64,000 nt of DNA, from NCBI GenBank assembly GCA_964593925.1, contig CAZQKM010000002.1, positions 62,001-126,000 on the forward strand, given 5' to 3'. The DNA comes from Oleidesulfovibrio sp964593925 (GTDB lineage Bacteria; Desulfobacterota; Desulfovibrionia; Desulfovibrionales; Desulfovibrionaceae). Positions 62,713 through 64,000 of this stretch are shown piece after piece. The notes below the pieces were generated by a model that was given only the letters and a program-made list of their open reading frames with translations, did no database searches and was not told where the DNA came from. The position numbers and the translations under genes are program-made. Positions within the stretch are counted from its first letter, which is position 1, and each line of letters starts with the position of its first letter.

Positions 62713-63693
62713 ATGAATAAGCGCGCTGTTTTCAGCAAGCCTGATTGTTCTTTGCAGACCCCTGGCACTGGGGAGTCTGATGTACTGGATGTCAAGGCTT
62801 TGCTGCAAGTCATGGCCGGGGCGGTTATTATCAGTTTTTCTGCCGTGTTTGTGCACTTGGTGGATGTCCCCCCCTCGGTGTCAGCCTTTTATCGGGTTGC
62901 TTTTGGCGCCATGGCCCTGTTTGCTGCGGCTCTGTGGCGACGGGAAGTGTGTTTGCCCACACCTGCTGTGCTGCTTGTTGTTTGTGGTGCGGGGGTGTTT
63001 TTTGCTTTTGATCTTGAGTGCTGGCATCGGAGTATTGGCTACGTGGGGCCGGGGTTGGCCACAATTTTGGGAAATTTTCAGGTATTTTTTATGGCTTTTG
63101 CCGGGGTTGTGTTGTTTGGTGAAGCACTGTCTTTGCGCCTGCTTGCGGCTTTGCCGCTTGCGGTTTGCGGGCTTTGGCTGCTGGTCGGTGTGGATGTGGA
63201 CAACCTTGGGCAAGGTATGGGTATGGGCGTGATCTTGGGATTGCTGACGGCTATATGGTATACTGGGTATATCTTATTATTGCGGCGCACTCAGCATATG
63301 GAGAGGCGTATGCCCATTGTGCTGAACATGGCGCTGGTATCTTTGTGCTCTGCCGGAGTCAGCGGGGCCGGGCTGTTAGTGCAGGGCGGGTCCTTTGCCA
63401 TTGGTTTCGGGGCTGACGCGGTGTATCTGCTTGGCTATGGCGTATTATGTCAGGGGATAGGCTGGCTGCTGCTTTCGTCGGGATTACCCGCATTACCCGC
63501 CTCGGTGGCTGGATTGATTATGCTTGTACAGCCGACCTTTTCGTTCGTATGGGATATTGTTTTTTTCGGTAGACCCACTGGTTCGCTGGGTGTGTTGGGT
63601 GCTACCATAGCCATTGGCGCTATTTGGATGGGGTTGTCCGGCCAGAACGCTGTACAGCGCAAGCGTGCGCGTCGGATACGGCAACAGGCGTAG
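62713..63693 (+). CDS. EamA/DMT-family transporter
   Basis: A 326-residue inner-membrane protein with ten helices in two EamA repeats. The first runs from MAGAVIISFSAVFVHLVDVP through FAFDLECWHRSIGYVGPGLA. The second runs from GMGVILGLLTAIWYTGYILL to GLIMLVQPTFSFVWDIVFFG. It exports or imports small metabolites, and the substrate cannot be read. The ATG at 62713 has only a close AAGG. An AAGGAG lies farther off at 62685, so the start is not firm. An aldehyde dehydrogenase gene follows 63 bases later. Confidence 0.87.
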   Translation: MNKRAVFSKPDCSLQTPGTGESDVLDVKALLQVMAGAVIISFSAVFVHLVDVPPSVSAFYRVAFGAMALFAAALWRREVCLPTPAVLLVVCGAGVFFAFDLECWHRSIGYVGPGLATILGNFQVFFMAFAGVVLFGEALSLRLLAALPLAVCGLWLLVGVDVDNLGQGMGMGVILGLLTAIWYTGYILLLRRTQHMERRMPIVLNMALVSLCSAGVSGAGLLVQGGSFAIGFGADAVYLLGYGVLCQGIGWLLLSSGLPALPASVAGLIMLVQPTFSFVWDIVFFGRPTGSLGVLGATIAIGAIWMGLSGQNAVQRKRARRIRQQA

Positions 63694-63756
63694 TTCCGGC
63701 GTACCTGTTGCAGTGTACGGGGGTGTCTGCTGCATAATACCATGGAGGGTGGAAGA

Positions 63757-64000
63757 ATGGATATGGTCAAGCGGGTGCTGGCGCGCCAGACATGTTTGAT
63801 TGGCTCTGAGTGGACAGTGGCGGATTCAGGTCAGACAGTAGCCGTGGACAATCCTGCCACGGGTGAGAATATAGGCCGCGTCCCCTTGTGTAGCAAAGAT
63901 GAAACTGCGCGAGCCATTGCCATGGCGCGTGAGGCCTTTGGGGCGTGGGGGGCGTGTACAGCGCTGGACCGGGCAGACAGGATGCTGCGTTGGCACAATT
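63757..64000 (+). CDS. NAD(P)-dependent aldehyde dehydrogenase, N-terminal fragment
   Basis: The gene runs off the right edge. About 81 codons are seen. They match the start of succinate-semialdehyde dehydrogenase-type enzymes: QTCLIGSEWTVADSGQTVAV, DNPATGENIGRVPLCSKDET, then AMAREAFGAWGACTALDRAD. The ATG at 63757 follows GGAGGGTGGAAG. Active-site residues are outside the window, so substrate and cofactor are open. Confidence 0.85.
   Translation, partial: MDMVKRVLARQTCLIGSEWTVADSGQTVAVDNPATGENIGRVPLCSKDETARAIAMAREAFGAWGACTALDRADRMLRWHN

Overview
The window looks like chromosomal DNA of a sulfate-reducing bacterium of the Desulfovibrionaceae. A complete dsrC with both C-terminal cysteines is present. 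So are a periplasmic-type CbiK cobalt chelatase in a B12 operon, a nifU-iscS-cysK-cysE block and selA. The genus is not resolved. GC content looks moderate, roughly half. There is no CRISPR array, rRNA operon or intact prophage. The only mobile DNA I can support is a decayed IS5-family transposase.

Layout. 1-2165: end of a glycine betaine/proline ABC importer (proV fragment, proW, proX). 2280-7508 (minus): a sensor kinase with a periplasmic ABC-type ligand domain, an unrecognised reading frame, and an HD-GYP response regulator. 7935-12774 (minus): a cobalamin operon with promoter, riboswitch aptamer, terminator, cbiK, permease, ATPase, binding protein, cobI and final terminator. 12816-17306: a nucleoside-recognition-type membrane protein, then on the plus strand a receptor with a degenerate kinase module followed by CheV. 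17451-25441: U32 protein and PHP phosphoesterase (minus), then Trm112-like protein, two small heat-shock proteins, a YfcE-type phosphodiesterase, a dihydrouridine synthase and glycogen phosphorylase (plus).

25442-31435: a structured non-coding stretch, an EAL/HDOD protein, and cysE, cysK, iscS and nifU on the minus strand, with a possible attenuator between iscS and cysK. 31940-34492: polar amino acid importer without its ATPase. 34509-35220: IS5 relic. 35324-43375: lytic transglycosylase, YihY protein, M18 aminopeptidase, UDP-glucuronate decarboxylase-like SDR, selA, folC. 43757: tRNA-Arg(TCT). 44180-52289: surface-glycan and membrane genes (pyruvyl transferase family, two methyltransferase-like proteins, a frameshifted gene remnant, cardiolipin synthase, two GT4 glycosyltransferases). 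52381-64000: DUF169 protein, dsrC, CBS-ACT protein, about 1 kb without genes, Tim44-like protein, lone receiver domain, ComF, flavodoxin-like reductase, metallo-beta-lactamase hydrolase, nitroreductase, a tandem degenerate GGDEF-TPR protein, an EamA transporter and the start of an aldehyde dehydrogenase.

How they work together. Cysteine made by CysE and CysK can feed IscS and NifU for Fe-S cluster assembly, which a sulfate reducer needs heavily. The B12 operon joins cobalt chelation, one corrin-ring methylation and uptake of a chelate under one riboswitch. Signalling genes are dense: two receptors share an ABC-type periplasmic ligand domain, and there are HD-GYP, EAL/HDOD and GGDEF-type proteins. 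The best leads for something undescribed are the reading frame coupled to the HD-GYP regulator, the overlapping hairpins before cysK, the nested inverted repeats at 25709-25834, and the hairpin and small reading frame just after tRNA-Arg. No obviously new multi-gene system stands out.
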